Shown here: positions 53,355-63,041 of the stretch, one piece after another
How positions within the stretch are numbered: position 1 is the first letter of the stretch
How the letters are laid out: every line of letters begins with the position of its first letter
From: Rubrivivax sp.
GTDB taxonomy: Bacteria; Pseudomonadota; Gammaproteobacteria; Burkholderiales; Burkholderiaceae_C
Direction of reading: 5' to 3'
Assembly (NCBI GenBank): GCA_018780805.1
Contig: JADMJD010000006.1
Span: forward strand, 1-64,000
DNA length: 64,000 bases
Program-made: the position numbers and the translations under genes
Notes under the pieces: generated by a model
Database searches by the model: none
Told to the model about the DNA's origin: nothing
What the model saw: only the letters and a program-made list of their open reading frames with translations

Positions 53355-54205
53355 CGCCGCAGCCGCAGGTTTTTCTTGATCTCCTGCAGCACCGGCCGCA
53401 GGCCCGCACTGCCCAGGCGCAGCGCGACGCCGGTGGTCAGGATGTCGATGATCATCAGGTGCAGCAGCCGCGACACCATCGGGCTGTAGCGGTCGAAGTC
53501 TTCCGGGTGGTCGGCCGCCAGCAGCAGGTGGCCGGGGGACTGCGCCAGGTGTGCCAGCGGTGAGCCGCTCGCCGTGATGACGATCACCGCCGCGCCCTTG
53601 CGGTGCGCGATCTGTGCCACGTCCAGCAGGTCGCGGCTGCGGCCGGAGTTGCTGATGATCACGGCGCAATCACCCGCGCCCAGCATCGTGGCGCTCATCA
53701 CCTGCACATGGCCGTCGCTGATGGCCGCCGAGTGCACGCCCAGCCGAAAGAACTTGTGCTGCGCGTCCTGCGCGACGATGCCGGAGTTGCCGACGCCATA
53801 GAACTCGATGCGGTGGGCGCTCTTGCCGGCTTCGGTGAGCAGCGCAATGGCCTGCTCGATGGCACCGGCCGCGGCGGCGTTGCGGTACTTCAGCAGCGCG
53901 CTGACGGTGTTGTCGATGACCTTGACCACCAGGTCGCCGGCCTTGTCGTCGTCGTCCACCGAGCGATGCACGAAGGGCACCCCTTCGTTGACGCTGCCGG
54001 CCAGCTTGAGCTTGAAGTCGGCCAGGCCGTCATAGCCCACGCTGCGGCAGAAGCGCACCACCGTGGGTTTGCTGACGTTCGAGCGTTCGGCCAGCTCGCC
54101 CACCGGCAGCGTGGCAAAACTGCGCGGGTCGGACAGCACCAGGCGTGCCACACGCTGCTCCGCCGGGGGCAGGGCGGGGATCGAGGCGCGGATGCGGTCG
54201 AGCAT
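53321..54205 (-). CDS. hexR: RpiR-family transcriptional regulator HexR
   Basis: A 294-aa repressor of glucose metabolism. The N-terminal RpiR helix-turn-helix is LPVGELAERSNVSKPTVVRFCRSVGYDGLADFKLKLA (about 35-70) and the C-terminal SIS domain (about 120-260, FYGVGNSGIVAQDAQHKFFRLGV and CAVIISNSGRSRDLLDVAQIAHRKGAAVIVITA) binds sugar phosphates, in HexR typically KDPG. It starts 5 nt after zwf, in an operon with the gene it probably controls. It ends converging with and overlapping mlaB. Confidence 0.94.
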   Translation of the reverse strand: MLDRIRASIPALPPAEQRVARLVLSDPRSFATLPVGELAERSNVSKPTVVRFCRSVGYDGLADFKLKLAGSVNEGVPFVHRSVDDDDKAGDLVVKVIDNTVSALLKYRNAAAAGAIEQAIALLTEAGKSAHRIEFYGVGNSGIVAQDAQHKFFRLGVHSAAISDGHVQVMSATMLGAGDCAVIISNSGRSRDLLDVAQIAHRKGAAVIVITASGSPLAHLAQSPGHLLLAADHPEDFDRYSPMVSRLLHLMIIDILTTGVALRLGSAGLRPVLQEIKKNLRLRRYAADSNGSTP

Positions 54206-54210
54206 GTTCG

Positions 54211-55656
54211 TTATTGCTCTTCGGCCCAGGCGCAGCCATCGCGTGCCACCAATGCACTGGCCGCGGGCGGGCCCCAGCTGCCGGCGGCATAGGGCCGCGG
54301 CGGTGTCGGGTCGTTGGTCCAGGCCTCGAGGATGGGCATCACCCAGCGCCAGGCCTGCTCTTGTTCGTCGCTGCGCACGAACAGGTTCAGCCGGCCGGCA
54401 ATCGCGTCCAGCAGCAGGCGTTCGTAGGCGCCGACACGCTCGCTGGGGAAGGCCTTGTCGAAGTCCAGGTCCAGCGACACCGGCGACAGGCGTTCGTTGG
54501 TTCCACCGCCCTTGGCCGCCAGCAGGTGCAGCTCCAGCCCGTCTTCCGGCTGCAGCTTGATGACCAGCCTGTTGGCGTGCGTGGTGCCCGGGAAGATGGG
54601 GTGCGGCACGGCGCGGAAGTTGATGACGATCTGCGCGTCGCGGCCGGCCAGGCGCTTGCCTGTGCGCAGGTAAAACGGCACACCCGCCCAGCGCCAGTTC
54701 TGCACCTCGGTGCGCAGCGCAACGAAGGTCTCGCAGCGGCTGTCGGGCGGCACCTTCACCTCGTCCAGGTAACCGGGTACCGCCTGGCCGCCCACGGTGC
54801 CGGCACGGTACTGGCCGCGCACCACGTCGCGTGCCACGGTCTCGGGCGTGAAGGGGCGCAGCGAACGCAGCACCTTCAGTTTTTCATCGCGGATGGCGTC
54901 GGCATCGTTGGTGGAAGGTGGCTCCATCGCCAGCATCGTGAGCAGCTGCAGCGCGTGGTTCTGCACCATGTCGCGCAGCGCGCCGGTGGTGTCGTAGTAG
55001 TCGCCACGTGTGCCCACGCCCAGGCCTTCGGCGATGGTGATCTGGATGTTGGCGATGCTCTCGCGCCGCCACAGCGGCTCGAACAACGCGTTGCCAAAAC
55101 GCAGTGCCATCAGGTTCTGCACCGCCGGTTTGCCCAGGTAGTGGTCGATGCGCAAGGCCTGGGACTCGGTGAAGACCGAACGCACCACGCGGTTGATCTG
55201 CTGCGCGCTGGCCAGGTCGTGACCCAGCGGTTTTTCCAGCACCACGCGCACATTCGGGCCGTTCAGGCCGGCGGCACCCAGCTGCTCGCAGATCACCGGG
55301 AACAGGTAGGGGCTGGTGGCCAGGTACAGCACCACCTGGTCGGCACCACGCGCGTCCAGCCAGTCTTTCAGGCCGGCGTAGTGCGCGGGCTGCGACAGGT
55401 CCATTCGGCGGTAGTGCAGCAGCTCGGCAAACCGCGCGAACTCTTCGTCGCTGGGGCGCTTGGACGGCTCCACCTCGGCGAAGCGTTCGTGGATGAAAGC
55501 CCGGTACTCGGCGTCGCTGCGTTCATCGCGGGCGACGGCCAGGATGCGGCCTTCGGGCGGCAGCTTGCCATGGCGGAAAGCCTGGAACAGCGCCGGCATC
55601 AGCTTGCGCCAGGTGAGGTCTCCGGTGCCCCCGAAGAACACGAGGTCAAACGACAT
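54211..55656 (-). CDS. zwf: Glucose-6-phosphate 1-dehydrogenase
   Basis: NADP-dependent dehydrogenase of 481 aa, the entry to the pentose phosphate and Entner-Doudoroff pathways. I chose the ATG at 55656 (MSFDLVFFGGTGDLTWRKLMPALF), where the NADP fingerprint reads GGTGDLTWRK; the track start at 55788 is in the neighbouring gene region. The active-site signature is ALRIDHYLGKPAVQNLMALRF (about 168-188). The C-terminal half has the usual VSLDLDFDKAFPSERVGAYERLLLDAIAGRLNLFVRSDEQEQAWRWVMPILEAW. hexR follows after 5 nt. Confidence 0.96.
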   Translation of the reverse strand: MSFDLVFFGGTGDLTWRKLMPALFQAFRHGKLPPEGRILAVARDERSDAEYRAFIHERFAEVEPSKRPSDEEFARFAELLHYRRMDLSQPAHYAGLKDWLDARGADQVVLYLATSPYLFPVICEQLGAAGLNGPNVRVVLEKPLGHDLASAQQINRVVRSVFTESQALRIDHYLGKPAVQNLMALRFGNALFEPLWRRESIANIQITIAEGLGVGTRGDYYDTTGALRDMVQNHALQLLTMLAMEPPSTNDADAIRDEKLKVLRSLRPFTPETVARDVVRGQYRAGTVGGQAVPGYLDEVKVPPDSRCETFVALRTEVQNWRWAGVPFYLRTGKRLAGRDAQIVINFRAVPHPIFPGTTHANRLVIKLQPEDGLELHLLAAKGGGTNERLSPVSLDLDFDKAFPSERVGAYERLLLDAIAGRLNLFVRSDEQEQAWRWVMPILEAWTNDPTPPRPYAAGSWGPPAASALVARDGCAWAEEQ

Positions 55657-55671
55657 GCAGTCTCCGCGCGA

Positions 55672-55686
55672 TGTAACTTTGTTTCG
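55672..55686. promoter_or_regulatory. Candidate HexR operator upstream of zwf
   Basis: TGTAACTTTGTTTCG lies 16-30 nt upstream of the zwf start. It resembles the HexR palindrome TGTARTTWWAYTACA: the left half TGTAAC is good, and the right half GTTTCG is GTTACA with three differences. Autoregulation of zwf-hexR through a site here is plausible, but the half-match is weak. Confidence 0.35.
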
Positions 55687-55717
55687 CGCCGGATGATGCC
55701 GAAGTTTCAGCGGCGGG

Positions 55718-56866
55718 TCAACGCTGCAGTGCGCCGGGGCTCCAGGTGGCGGGCGGCGCCAGCGGGCGTGTGCCGATGGGCAGCACAAACTCGGCGGTGG
55801 GCACGGCTTCGTCGCCGGCCAGGCCGCCCGGCGGGTCGACGCGTCCGCGGAGTGATGTGTCGGGCCTCAGCTCGAAGGCCAGCATGGCCGGGTCGTCCAG
55901 CATGCTGCGCAGGGCGGGCCAGTTGCCGTCGAAGCGGCCACCGGCCCCGAGCGTGAACACGCCCGCACCCACCGTCAGGTTGTTCACCGCGCGCACCTCG
56001 GTGCCGGCGCCCAGCCGGTCGGCCCAGGCGCGCAGGTACCAGGCCAACGGGGCGTCGCTGATCAGCGTGTTGTGAGACAGCAGCAGCCGGTTGCGCGGCC
56101 AGGTGCGGCCCTCGACACCGTAGGACACCACCACCGGGTTCTGCGTGCCGCGCCCCTGGCCGATGATGTTGCCGATCAGCACGGCGTCGCCGCCGGCCGG
56201 CAGGTCCACCTCGTAGGAACTCTGGCCGTCCTGGCCGTCGTAGACCAAGTTGTAGGCGATCAAGGTCTGGCGGGCGCGCGACTTGATCAGGTGGCCCTCG
56301 AACCCGCTGTGGAAGCGGCTGCCGCGGATGCTGACGCGGTGGATGCGGCCGGCATAGAGCTGGTGGAACAACCCGCCCACCACCTGCGGCGTGCGGCCGA
56401 ACTCGCTGTCTTCGACGACCAGTTCCGTCGTCTCGTTGTTGCCGGTGACCACGCCGACCTCGTTGTCGAAGAAGGCGCATCGGCGCAACGTGAGCTTGCC
56501 GCTGTCCAGCCGGATGCCGGCGGCGCTGCCGTTGCGCCCGCGGGCGCCGCTGAACTCGATGTTCTCGACCGTGACCTCGGCGTCGCGCACGGTCCAGATC
56601 GCACGCAGTTCAGCGTTCTTGGCATCGGCCACGAGCACGGGCCGCTGGGCGCCACCTTCGCCGCCGCGCAGCGTCAGCCGCTTGTTGATCAGCATCGGCT
56701 CGCCGTTGTACCGGCCAGGCAGCAGCTCGATCACGTCACCGTCCTGGGCCTGCGCCAGGGCCTGGGCCAGGTCCAGCGGGGCGCCGCCGGGGCCGACCAC
56801 CAGGGTGGCGGCGGGGGCGGCCGAGGCCACGCAGAACATCACAAACAACGGAAACAAGGCGCGCAT
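55718..56866 (-). CDS. Secreted right-handed beta-helix protein of unknown function
   Basis: A 382-aa protein with a signal peptide (ALFPLFVMFCVASAAPAATLVV) and a parallel beta-helix made of short repeating strands: DGDVIELLPGRYNGEPMLINKRLTLRGGE, GIRLDSGKLTLRRCAFFDNEVGVVTGNNETTELVVEDSEFG. Rungs with Asn/Gly turns are visible from about residue 30 to 310. The pattern resembles pectate-lyase-like or NosD-like repeats. No catalytic motif was recognised. It may bind or act on polysaccharide, a link to the exopolysaccharide being only by distance. Stop is 62 nt from the zwf start region. Confidence 0.82.
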   Translation of the reverse strand: MRALFPLFVMFCVASAAPAATLVVGPGGAPLDLAQALAQAQDGDVIELLPGRYNGEPMLINKRLTLRGGEGGAQRPVLVADAKNAELRAIWTVRDAEVTVENIEFSGARGRNGSAAGIRLDSGKLTLRRCAFFDNEVGVVTGNNETTELVVEDSEFGRTPQVVGGLFHQLYAGRIHRVSIRGSRFHSGFEGHLIKSRARQTLIAYNLVYDGQDGQSSYEVDLPAGGDAVLIGNIIGQGRGTQNPVVVSYGVEGRTWPRNRLLLSHNTLISDAPLAWYLRAWADRLGAGTEVRAVNNLTVGAGVFTLGAGGRFDGNWPALRSMLDDPAMLAFELRPDTSLRGRVDPPGGLAGDEAVPTAEFVLPIGTRPLAPPATWSPGALQR

Positions 56867-56949
56867 GGTGAGAAGTATCTCAGCCCGCGGCCACGCGCCG
56901 TAACTGCTTCGTCACCGCCTGCGGGTGCGCTTGCGGTCTAATTCCGCCC

Positions 56950-57915
56950 ATGAACCAGCTCGACGCCCTCAAGTCCCTTACCACCGTGGTCGCTGACACC
57001 GGCAACTTCCGCCAGCTGGCGCAGTACACGCCGCGCGACGCCACGACCAACCCGACACTGATCCTCAAGGCCGTGCAGCAGCCTGAATATGCGCCGCTGC
57101 TGGCCGAGACGGTGGCCGCGCACCGCACGGCGCCGCTGGCCGGCATCGTCGACGAGGTGCTGGTGCGCTTCGGGCTGGAGATCCTGAGGGTCGTGCCCGG
57201 CCGCGTCAGCACCGAGGTGGACGCCCGGCTGTCCTTCGACACCGCCGCCACCGTGGCGCGTGCCCGCCACCTGATGGCCTTGTACGAAAAGGCCGGCATC
57301 GGCCGCGACCGGGTGCTGATCAAGATCGCCGCCACCTGGGAGGGCATCCAGGCGGCGCGCGCGCTGGAGCGTGAGGGCATCCACTGCAACCTCACGCTGC
57401 TGTTCGCCTTCTGCCAGGCCGTGGCCTGTGGCGATGCCGGCGTGACGCTGATCTCGCCCTTTGTCGGCCGCATCTACGACTGGCACAAAAAGGCCGCCGG
57501 CCCCGCCTGGGACGAGGCCGCGCGCAGCGGCGCAAACGACCCCGGCGTGTTGTCGGTGACACGCATCTGGCGCTACTACAAACGATTCGACGTGGCCACC
57601 GAGGTGATGGGCGCGAGTTTCCGCAACGTCGGCCAGATCACCGCGCTGGCCGGCTGCGACCTGCTGACCATCAGCCCCGAGCTGCTGGCCACGCTGCAGG
57701 CCAGCGAGGCCCCGCTGGCCCGCGCGCTGGACCTGGCCGAGGCTCGCGCGGCCGAGCTGCACGCCGTCACCTACAACGAAGCCGGGTTCCGTTTTGCGCT
57801 GAACGACGACGCGATGGCCACCGAAAAACTGGCCGAAGGCATCCGTGCGTTTGCGGTGGACGCGGCCAAGCTGGACCAGCTGATCGAGGCACAGCGCGAG
57901 GGCCAGCGGCCATGA
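56950..57915 (+). CDS. tal: Transaldolase
   Basis: Pentose-phosphate enzyme of 321 aa transferring a dihydroxyacetone unit between sugar phosphates. The N-terminal signature [16 protein letters not shown] is present (about 32-47), and the Schiff-base lysine is in [23 protein letters not shown] (about 130). The IWRYYKRF[37 protein letters not shown] region completes the fold. pgi overlaps its stop by 4 nt. The gene group zwf-hexR-tal-pgi is a common one in Burkholderiales. Confidence 0.97.
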   Translation: MNQLDALKSLTTVVADTGNFRQLAQYTPRDATTNPTLILKAVQQPEYAPLLAETVAAHRTAPLAGIVDEVLVRFGLEILRVVPGRVSTEVDARLSFDTAATVARARHLMALYEKAGIGRDRVLIKIAATWEGIQAARALEREGIHCNLTLLFAFCQAVACGDAGVTLISPFVGRIYDWHKKAAGPAWDEAARSGANDPGVLSVTRIWRYYKRFDVATEVMGASFRNVGQITALAGCDLLTISPELLATLQASEAPLARALDLAEARAAELHAVTYNEAGFRFALNDDAMATEKLAEGIRAFAVDAAKLDQLIEAQREGQRP

Positions 57916-59501
57916 TCCGCTGCGACCGCACCGCCGCCTGGGCCGCGTTGCAGGGCCACTACCAGGCCCACGGCCGGGATCTGGACCTGCGCGAGGCGTT
58001 TGCGCGCGACCCGGGCCGGTTTGCCGCCTTCAGCCAGGAGGCGCCGGAGATCTTTGCCGACCTGTCGAAGAACCTGATCGACACCGCGACCGAACACTTC
58101 CTGCTCGACCTGGCGCGTGAATGTGGCCTGGAGGCCCGGCGTGATGCGATGTTCGCCGGCCAGCCGATCAACACCACCGAAGGCCGCGCCGTGTTGCACT
58201 CCGCGCTGCGTGCGCCCCGCGGTGCCGGCCTGGTCAGCGACGAGGTGCACGACGTGCTGGACCGTGTGCTCGCACTGGCCGAACAGGTGCGCGACACGGC
58301 CAGCAGTGGCTTCACCGACGTGGTGAACATCGGCATCGGTGGCAGCGACCTCGGCCCGGCGATGGTGGTGCCGGCGCTCGACGCTTTTGCGCACCGCGGT
58401 CTGCGCCTGCACTTCGTCAGCAACGTGGACGGCCACGACATCGTGCCGGTGCTGCGCGGGCTGGACGCACGCCGCACGCTGTTCATCGTCGCCTCCAAGA
58501 CCTTCACGACCCAGGAGACGCTGGCCAACGCGCAGGTGGCGCGGGCCTGGTTCCTGCAACAAGGCGGCACCGACATCGCCCGCCATTTCGTGGCCGCCAC
58601 CACCAACGTGACGGCGGCTGCGGCCTTCGGCATCACGCAGACCTTTGGTTTCTGGGACTGGGTGGGTGGCCGCTACAGCCTGTGGTGCGCCATCGGCCTG
58701 CCGATTGCCATCGCCATCGGCGCGGACAACTTCCGTGCACTGCTGGCCGGCGCAAACGCGATGGACCAGCACTTCGCGCAGGCGCCGCTGGCGCAGAACC
58801 TGCCGGTGCGCCTGGGCCTGCTGGACCTCTGGTACCGCAACTTCCATGGCTTCAGCAGCCGCTCGGTGGCGCCTTACCACCAGGGCCTGCGCCGCCTGCC
58901 GGCCTACCTGCAGCAACTGGAGATGGAGTCCAACGGCAAACGTGTGGACGTCGACGGTGCGCTGCTGCCCTTCGGCACCAGCCCCGTCGTCTGGGGTGAA
59001 CCGGGCACCAACGGCCAGCACGCCTATTTCCAGATGCTGCACCAGGGCACGGACGTGATCCCGGTGGAGTTCATCCTGGTCAAGACGCCAGCCCATGCAG
59101 AAGCCGACCTGCACCGCAAGCTGCTGGCCAACGGCCTGGCGCAGAGCCAGGCGCTGATGCTGGGCAAGACCGCGGCCGTGGCGCGCGGCGAGAAGGCGCC
59201 CACCGCATCGCCCATGCTGGACCCGGACGTGCTGGCCGCGCACCGCAGCTTCCCCGGCAACCGGCCCAGCACCACGCTGTTGCTGGACACGCTGACGCCA
59301 CGTTCACTGGGCGCGCTGATCGCGCTGTATGAACACCGGGTCTTCGTCAGCGGCGCGCTCTGGGGCATCAACAGTTTCGACCAGTGGGGTGTGGAACTGG
59401 GCAAGGCCTTGGCCGGCGAACTGCTGCCGCGCCTGGGCAGCGGAGATGTGGTGGGGCTGGACGGCTCCACCGCCGGTCTGTTGCAGCGGTTGACGCGCTG
59501 A
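57912..59501 (+). CDS. pgi: Glucose-6-phosphate isomerase
   Basis: Interconverts glucose-6-phosphate and fructose-6-phosphate; 529 aa. Signatures are [14 protein letters not shown] (about 137-150, sugar-phosphate loop), [61 protein letters not shown] (the family's PS00765-type region) and [21 protein letters not shown] near the C-terminus, which carries the catalytic lysine. It overlaps tal by 4 nt. Confidence 0.97.
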   Translation: MIRCDRTAAWAALQGHYQAHGRDLDLREAFARDPGRFAAFSQEAPEIFADLSKNLIDTATEHFLLDLARECGLEARRDAMFAGQPINTTEGRAVLHSALRAPRGAGLVSDEVHDVLDRVLALAEQVRDTASSGFTDVVNIGIGGSDLGPAMVVPALDAFAHRGLRLHFVSNVDGHDIVPVLRGLDARRTLFIVASKTFTTQETLANAQVARAWFLQQGGTDIARHFVAATTNVTAAAAFGITQTFGFWDWVGGRYSLWCAIGLPIAIAIGADNFRALLAGANAMDQHFAQAPLAQNLPVRLGLLDLWYRNFHGFSSRSVAPYHQGLRRLPAYLQQLEMESNGKRVDVDGALLPFGTSPVVWGEPGTNGQHAYFQMLHQGTDVIPVEFILVKTPAHAEADLHRKLLANGLAQSQALMLGKTAAVARGEKAPTASPMLDPDVLAAHRSFPGNRPSTTLLLDTLTPRSLGALIALYEHRVFVSGALWGINSFDQWGVELGKALAGELLPRLGSGDVVGLDGSTAGLLQRLTR

Positions 59502-59540
59502 AGCCCGCACCGGGTGGCAGTGGCAGCCGGCGCAAATGGC

Positions 59541-60635
59541 ATGGTGGCGGTGATGCCACCGGCGCTGTCGTGCCACCTTGATCTGGTCCGCTTCGTGGCG
59601 GCCTTTGCCGTGCTGCTGGCGCACCTGGCCCTGGCGCCTTTCACCGACGACGCGCTTTGGTGGCCGCTGGGCCACTACGGCGAGGCGGCCGTGGCGGTGT
59701 TCTTCGTGCTGTCAGGCTATGTGATCGCGTATGTGACCCAGGCGCGAGAGACCGATGGCAGGCGCTTTGCCGTCGGCCGGTTCTCGCGGCTGATGTCGGT
59801 GGCCGTGCCGGCGCTGCTGGTCACGGCGGCCAGCGATGCTGTGGTGGCCTTTCTGCAACCGGCGTTCTATGCGCGACCGGAGGTGGGTGGGTCCACTGGG
59901 CTCTGGTCCGGCTACCTGGCGTCACTGCTCTTCATCAACGAGTGGCGCATCTTCGGGCTGGGTGCGGTTTTTCCGGGCTCGAACAGCCCGTGGTGGTCCT
60001 TGAGCTTCGAGGCCACGTACTACCTGGTGGCAGGCCTGTTTTTGTACTTCCGGCGCCGCTGGTGGTTCCTGCTGGCGTTCTTGGTGCTGGTCCTGGCGGG
60101 GCGCACCGTGATTGCCCTGTTTCCGCTGTGGCTGCTGGGCTTCGCGCTTTACAGCCGGCCGCCGGCCTGGCCGTTTTCGGGCAGCGCCACCACTGCGATC
60201 TTCTGGGGCTCGCTCCTTGTGCTGCTGGCCTTGCCATTGACGCAGGGCTGGTGGCCGTCCAGCAAGGACTGGTTCTACATGCCCTGGGGCCGTGGCCCCT
60301 ACAACCGCGACCTGGTGGCCGATTACCTTGTGGCCGCCGTCTTCGGGCTGCACCTCCTGGCAGCGCGCCACCAGCTGCCAACGAGTGCCACGACGGCGTC
60401 GCGGTGCGCCGCCTGCGTGCATTGGCTCGGCTCGCTGACCTTTCCTTTGTACCTGTGCCACTACCCGCTGCTGGGACTGGCCGCGGTACTTTCGCCGTTT
60501 GAACGGTCTTCCGGCGGCCACGTGGCGCTGGTGCTGGTGCTGACCCTGGGCTGCGCCGCGTTGGTGGCGCCCTGGAGTGATCGACTCAAGCACAGCATGC
60601 GGCGCGGTTTGCAGCGTCGCGTGCGGCTGAAATAG
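59541..60635 (+). CDS. Membrane acyltransferase (acyltransferase_3 family)
   Basis: A multi-pass O-acyltransferase, about 364 aa from the ATG at 59541; the track start is GTG at 59514 and a further ATG is at 59553, so the start is uncertain. LDLVRFVAAFAVLLAHL and YGEAAVAVFFVLSGYVIAYVTQA are the family's first helices, with the catalytic His in LLAHLALAP. NSPWWSLSFEATYYLVAGLFLYF is the conserved WSL-FE motif, and FPLYLCHYPLLGL the C-terminal part. These enzymes O-acetylate or succinylate polysaccharides. It follows pgi by 39 nt and converges on the beta-helix gene. Confidence 0.86.
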   Translation: MVAVMPPALSCHLDLVRFVAAFAVLLAHLALAPFTDDALWWPLGHYGEAAVAVFFVLSGYVIAYVTQARETDGRRFAVGRFSRLMSVAVPALLVTAASDAVVAFLQPAFYARPEVGGSTGLWSGYLASLLFINEWRIFGLGAVFPGSNSPWWSLSFEATYYLVAGLFLYFRRRWWFLLAFLVLVLAGRTVIALFPLWLLGFALYSRPPAWPFSGSATTAIFWGSLLVLLALPLTQGWWPSSKDWFYMPWGRGPYNRDLVADYLVAAVFGLHLLAARHQLPTSATTASRCAACVHWLGSLTFPLYLCHYPLLGLAAVLSPFERSSGGHVALVLVLTLGCAALVAPWSDRLKHSMRRGLQRRVRLK

Positions 60636-60642
60636 GGGCGGC

Positions 60643-61965
60643 TCAGCGTGCGCCGGCCGGGGCGGGCGTCTGGCGCCAGGCCAGGCCCAGGCCGTCGGCA
60701 TCCCGGAACCAGTCCCGGGTGTCGGCGACCAGGTTGTCCCGTGCGTCCAGCTGACTGCCTTTCCGCGCGCGGATGGCGCCGTCCAGCAGGTTGTCACGAA
60801 CCTCCGCCGAACTGGGCTCACCGCGCAGCTGGATGCCGGCGGTGTTGATCAAGGTGTTGTTCTGCAGCAGGGTCTGCACGGCGGTGTTCACGTCCAGGCC
60901 GCTGTCGTTGCAGTGGGCGATGATGTTGTGCCGTGCCACGCCACCGCTGAACTCCGACACGCAGCGCTGGTCGCGGCAGTAGGGGGTGCCCGTCCCGCCG
61001 CCGCCGAACGACAAACCCACGCGCACGCCGGGTTGCGAGATGTCGCGCGGGGTGCACACCACCAGGTTGCGCTCAAAGACACCATCGCTGCCACCGCCCT
61101 TCATGAAGGCGGCAAAGGCCACGCCGTTGCCGCCGGACTTGACGATGTTGCTGATCAGGTTGTCGGTGACTTGCCAGCCGGACGCGGCGACGATGTCGAT
61201 GGGCACCACCGACCGCACGGTGTGCCGCGGCGTGCTGTTGCTGAGCAGGTTGAACTCGATGCGGCCGTTGTCCGGGAAGTTGTCACCTTCGCCGTTCACC
61301 TTCAAGTGGGCATTGAAGTCGCGCATGCGGTTGTCGCGCACCACCACGTCGCGCGCTGCGCCGACGATCTGCAGCGCGTGTTCACAGTCGTCGTGGACCT
61401 TGCACACCCCTTGAAAATCCAGGCCCTCGACCACCCAGTACGGCTGTGTCATGCGGATGGCCATCGTGGCGGTCACCTTCAGCAGCGCGGTGCCACGCTC
61501 GGCGGGGCGCACGATGATGGGTTCGGCTGGCGTGCCCGGGTGGCCAGTGCGCAGCCGTTGGGCCACGGCGTAGGTGCCGGGTGCAAGCGTCACCGTCTGG
61601 CCGGCCGTCGCGTTCATCAGCGCCCTGCTCAACTCGTCGACGTTGCGCACGTAGTGGTCGTTGCCGCTGACCGCCGCCACGCCCGTCTGCAGGCGTGGCC
61701 CGCGGCCCAACGTGGGCACGTCGGCCAGGTCCACCGGCCGCTCCACGCGCCGCTGCACCCAGTCCAGCAGCGGCACGAAGACGGCCTCCAGTTTGTCGTG
61801 GTGGTCCAGCCGGCGCTTGAGGTAGCGCACCCCTTCGCCGGGCGAACGAGCGGTTGCTTCCGCCCAGATCTGCCCGGGTGAGGCGCGCAGCAGAGACAGC
61901 GCGACCATCGCGCTGGCCAACGCCAGGACAGCGCCGCCAGCGAGCAGCCAGCGCCAGCGTTTCAC
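60643..61965 (-). CDS. Right-handed beta-helix protein, possible polysaccharide lyase-like
   Basis: A 440-aa protein with an N-terminal hydrophobic helix (LLAGGAVLALASAMVALSLL) after the start GTG at 61965, which overlaps the M14-like peptidase stop (GTGA). The track start at 62595 is inside that gene. After residue ~95 the repeats are PL6/chondroitinase-B-like: NVDELSRALMNATAGQTVTLAPGTYAVAQRLRTGHPGTPAEPIIVRPAERGTALLKVTATMAIRMTQPYWVVEGLDFQG, followed by rungs such as DVVVRDNRMRDFNAHLKVNGEGDNFPDNGRIEFNLLSN. Family resemblance to lyases is suggestive only; no substrate is known. The cluster-independent location leaves the role open. Confidence 0.8.
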   Translation of the reverse strand: MKRWRWLLAGGAVLALASAMVALSLLRASPGQIWAEATARSPGEGVRYLKRRLDHHDKLEAVFVPLLDWVQRRVERPVDLADVPTLGRGPRLQTGVAAVSGNDHYVRNVDELSRALMNATAGQTVTLAPGTYAVAQRLRTGHPGTPAEPIIVRPAERGTALLKVTATMAIRMTQPYWVVEGLDFQGVCKVHDDCEHALQIVGAARDVVVRDNRMRDFNAHLKVNGEGDNFPDNGRIEFNLLSNSTPRHTVRSVVPIDIVAASGWQVTDNLISNIVKSGGNGVAFAAFMKGGGSDGVFERNLVVCTPRDISQPGVRVGLSFGGGGTGTPYCRDQRCVSEFSGGVARHNIIAHCNDSGLDVNTAVQTLLQNNTLINTAGIQLRGEPSSAEVRDNLLDGAIRARKGSQLDARDNLVADTRDWFRDADGLGLAWRQTPAPAGAR

Positions 61966-63041
61966 GCCCTGGCCAGGCCCACCACCGCCTGCCGCGCCGC
62001 CGTCAGCCCCTGGGCCACGATCTGCGCCTTCCAGGCGTCGGTGTCGGTGTAGAACACATCGCGCAGCTGTTGTTTGATGGCCTGGCGCTGCGGGCCTTGC
62101 ACATCGGGGTGGTTGGCCAGCCACTGGTCGGCGCGCAGGGCCAGCATCACCTCGTCCCAGGGCACCGTGCCGTACTCCAGCGCGATGCCGGTGTAGCGGG
62201 CCTGCGGGCATGCCTGCTCGGCCGCCAGCCACATCAGGCCGGTGAGTTTGGCCGAGGTGGAGCTGCCGTCGTAGATCGAGGTCACGTCGGCCCCCCACCA
62301 GGCGCGGGCACGCGCCAGCGCGGCGGCGTCGTCGCGGCTGGCAAAGATTTTTTCGCCGTGGCCGCTGGGGCCCAGGCCGGTGTGCAGGTCGATCCAGCCC
62401 AGGCGCTGCGCCTGCTGACCGTGGGCCTGCAGCACACGCCGCAGCGTCTGCTGGCTCCAGGTGGCGGCCGTGCCACCGAAGAACAGGCCCTGCGGGCGCG
62501 TGTGTTGGCCGCTGCTGATGGCGGCTTGCAGCGCCTTCTCGCCATGCCGTGCCGCATAGGCCTGCAGCCGGGCTTCGGCGGCAGGCGAAGGCCATTCGTC
62601 GGGCACGATGGCCGTGGCCAGTTCGTCGTACGCGGGGTTGGCCGGCAGCGGCACGCTGAAGTCGTGGAAGTTGCGGTTCAGGTCCACGTTTTCATGCGTG
62701 GTGCGCCGCCACCACGAAAAGCCCCAGGGGTTCAGCGCGTGCAGGTACAGCACGGCCACACCGGCCGCATGCGCGTGCTGCCGGAAGGCCGCATCGGCCA
62801 GCAACGCCCGCTGCACACCCGAGCCGCAAAACCCTTCCACGCCGTGGCAGGCGCTGCTGACCAGCAGCAGGGCGGGGGCGTCGGCCGGGCCGTCGCGCAC
62901 GACGTCCAGGGCAAGTTCTTCGCCGTCCTGTCCGCTCAGCGGATGGGGGTGCGATTGCACGGCCAGGCCGGCCGCCTGTGCAGCGGCCAGGAAGCCGGCT
63001 CGGGCCTCGGCGTAGCGCTGCGCAAAGAAGGCTGCGCTCAT
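61962..63041 (-). CDS. M14-like metallopeptidase (DUF2817)
   Basis: A 359-aa protein starting with the ATG at 63041 (MSAAFFAQRYAEAR), which overlaps the M20 amidohydrolase stop by 4 nt; the track start 63062 is an upstream codon. Zinc-binding candidates are SSACHGVEGFCGSG (His and Glu, about residues 62-75) and GWIDLHTGLGPSG (His), with the catalytic Glu in IALEYGTVPWDE. This arrangement is found in succinylglutamate-desuccinylase/M14-related proteins. Neighbouring M20 peptidase suggests peptide or amino-acid use, unrelated to the exopolysaccharide. Confidence 0.85.
   Translation of the reverse strand: MSAAFFAQRYAEARAGFLAAAQAAGLAVQSHPHPLSGQDGEELALDVVRDGPADAPALLLVSSACHGVEGFCGSGVQRALLADAAFRQHAHAAGVAVLYLHALNPWGFSWWRRTTHENVDLNRNFHDFSVPLPANPAYDELATAIVPDEWPSPAAEARLQAYAARHGEKALQAAISSGQHTRPQGLFFGGTAATWSQQTLRRVLQAHGQQAQRLGWIDLHTGLGPSGHGEKIFASRDDAAALARARAWWGADVTSIYDGSSTSAKLTGLMWLAAEQACPQARYTGIALEYGTVPWDEVMLALRADQWLANHPDVQGPQRQAIKQQLRDVFYTDTDAWKAQIVAQGLTAARQAVVGLARA

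Noticed and set aside
60643-62595. 650-aa version of the beta-helix protein starting at 62595
   Set aside because: The added N-terminal ~210 residues are antisense-frame sequence over the M14-like gene; the GTG at 61965 overlapping its stop is the better start.
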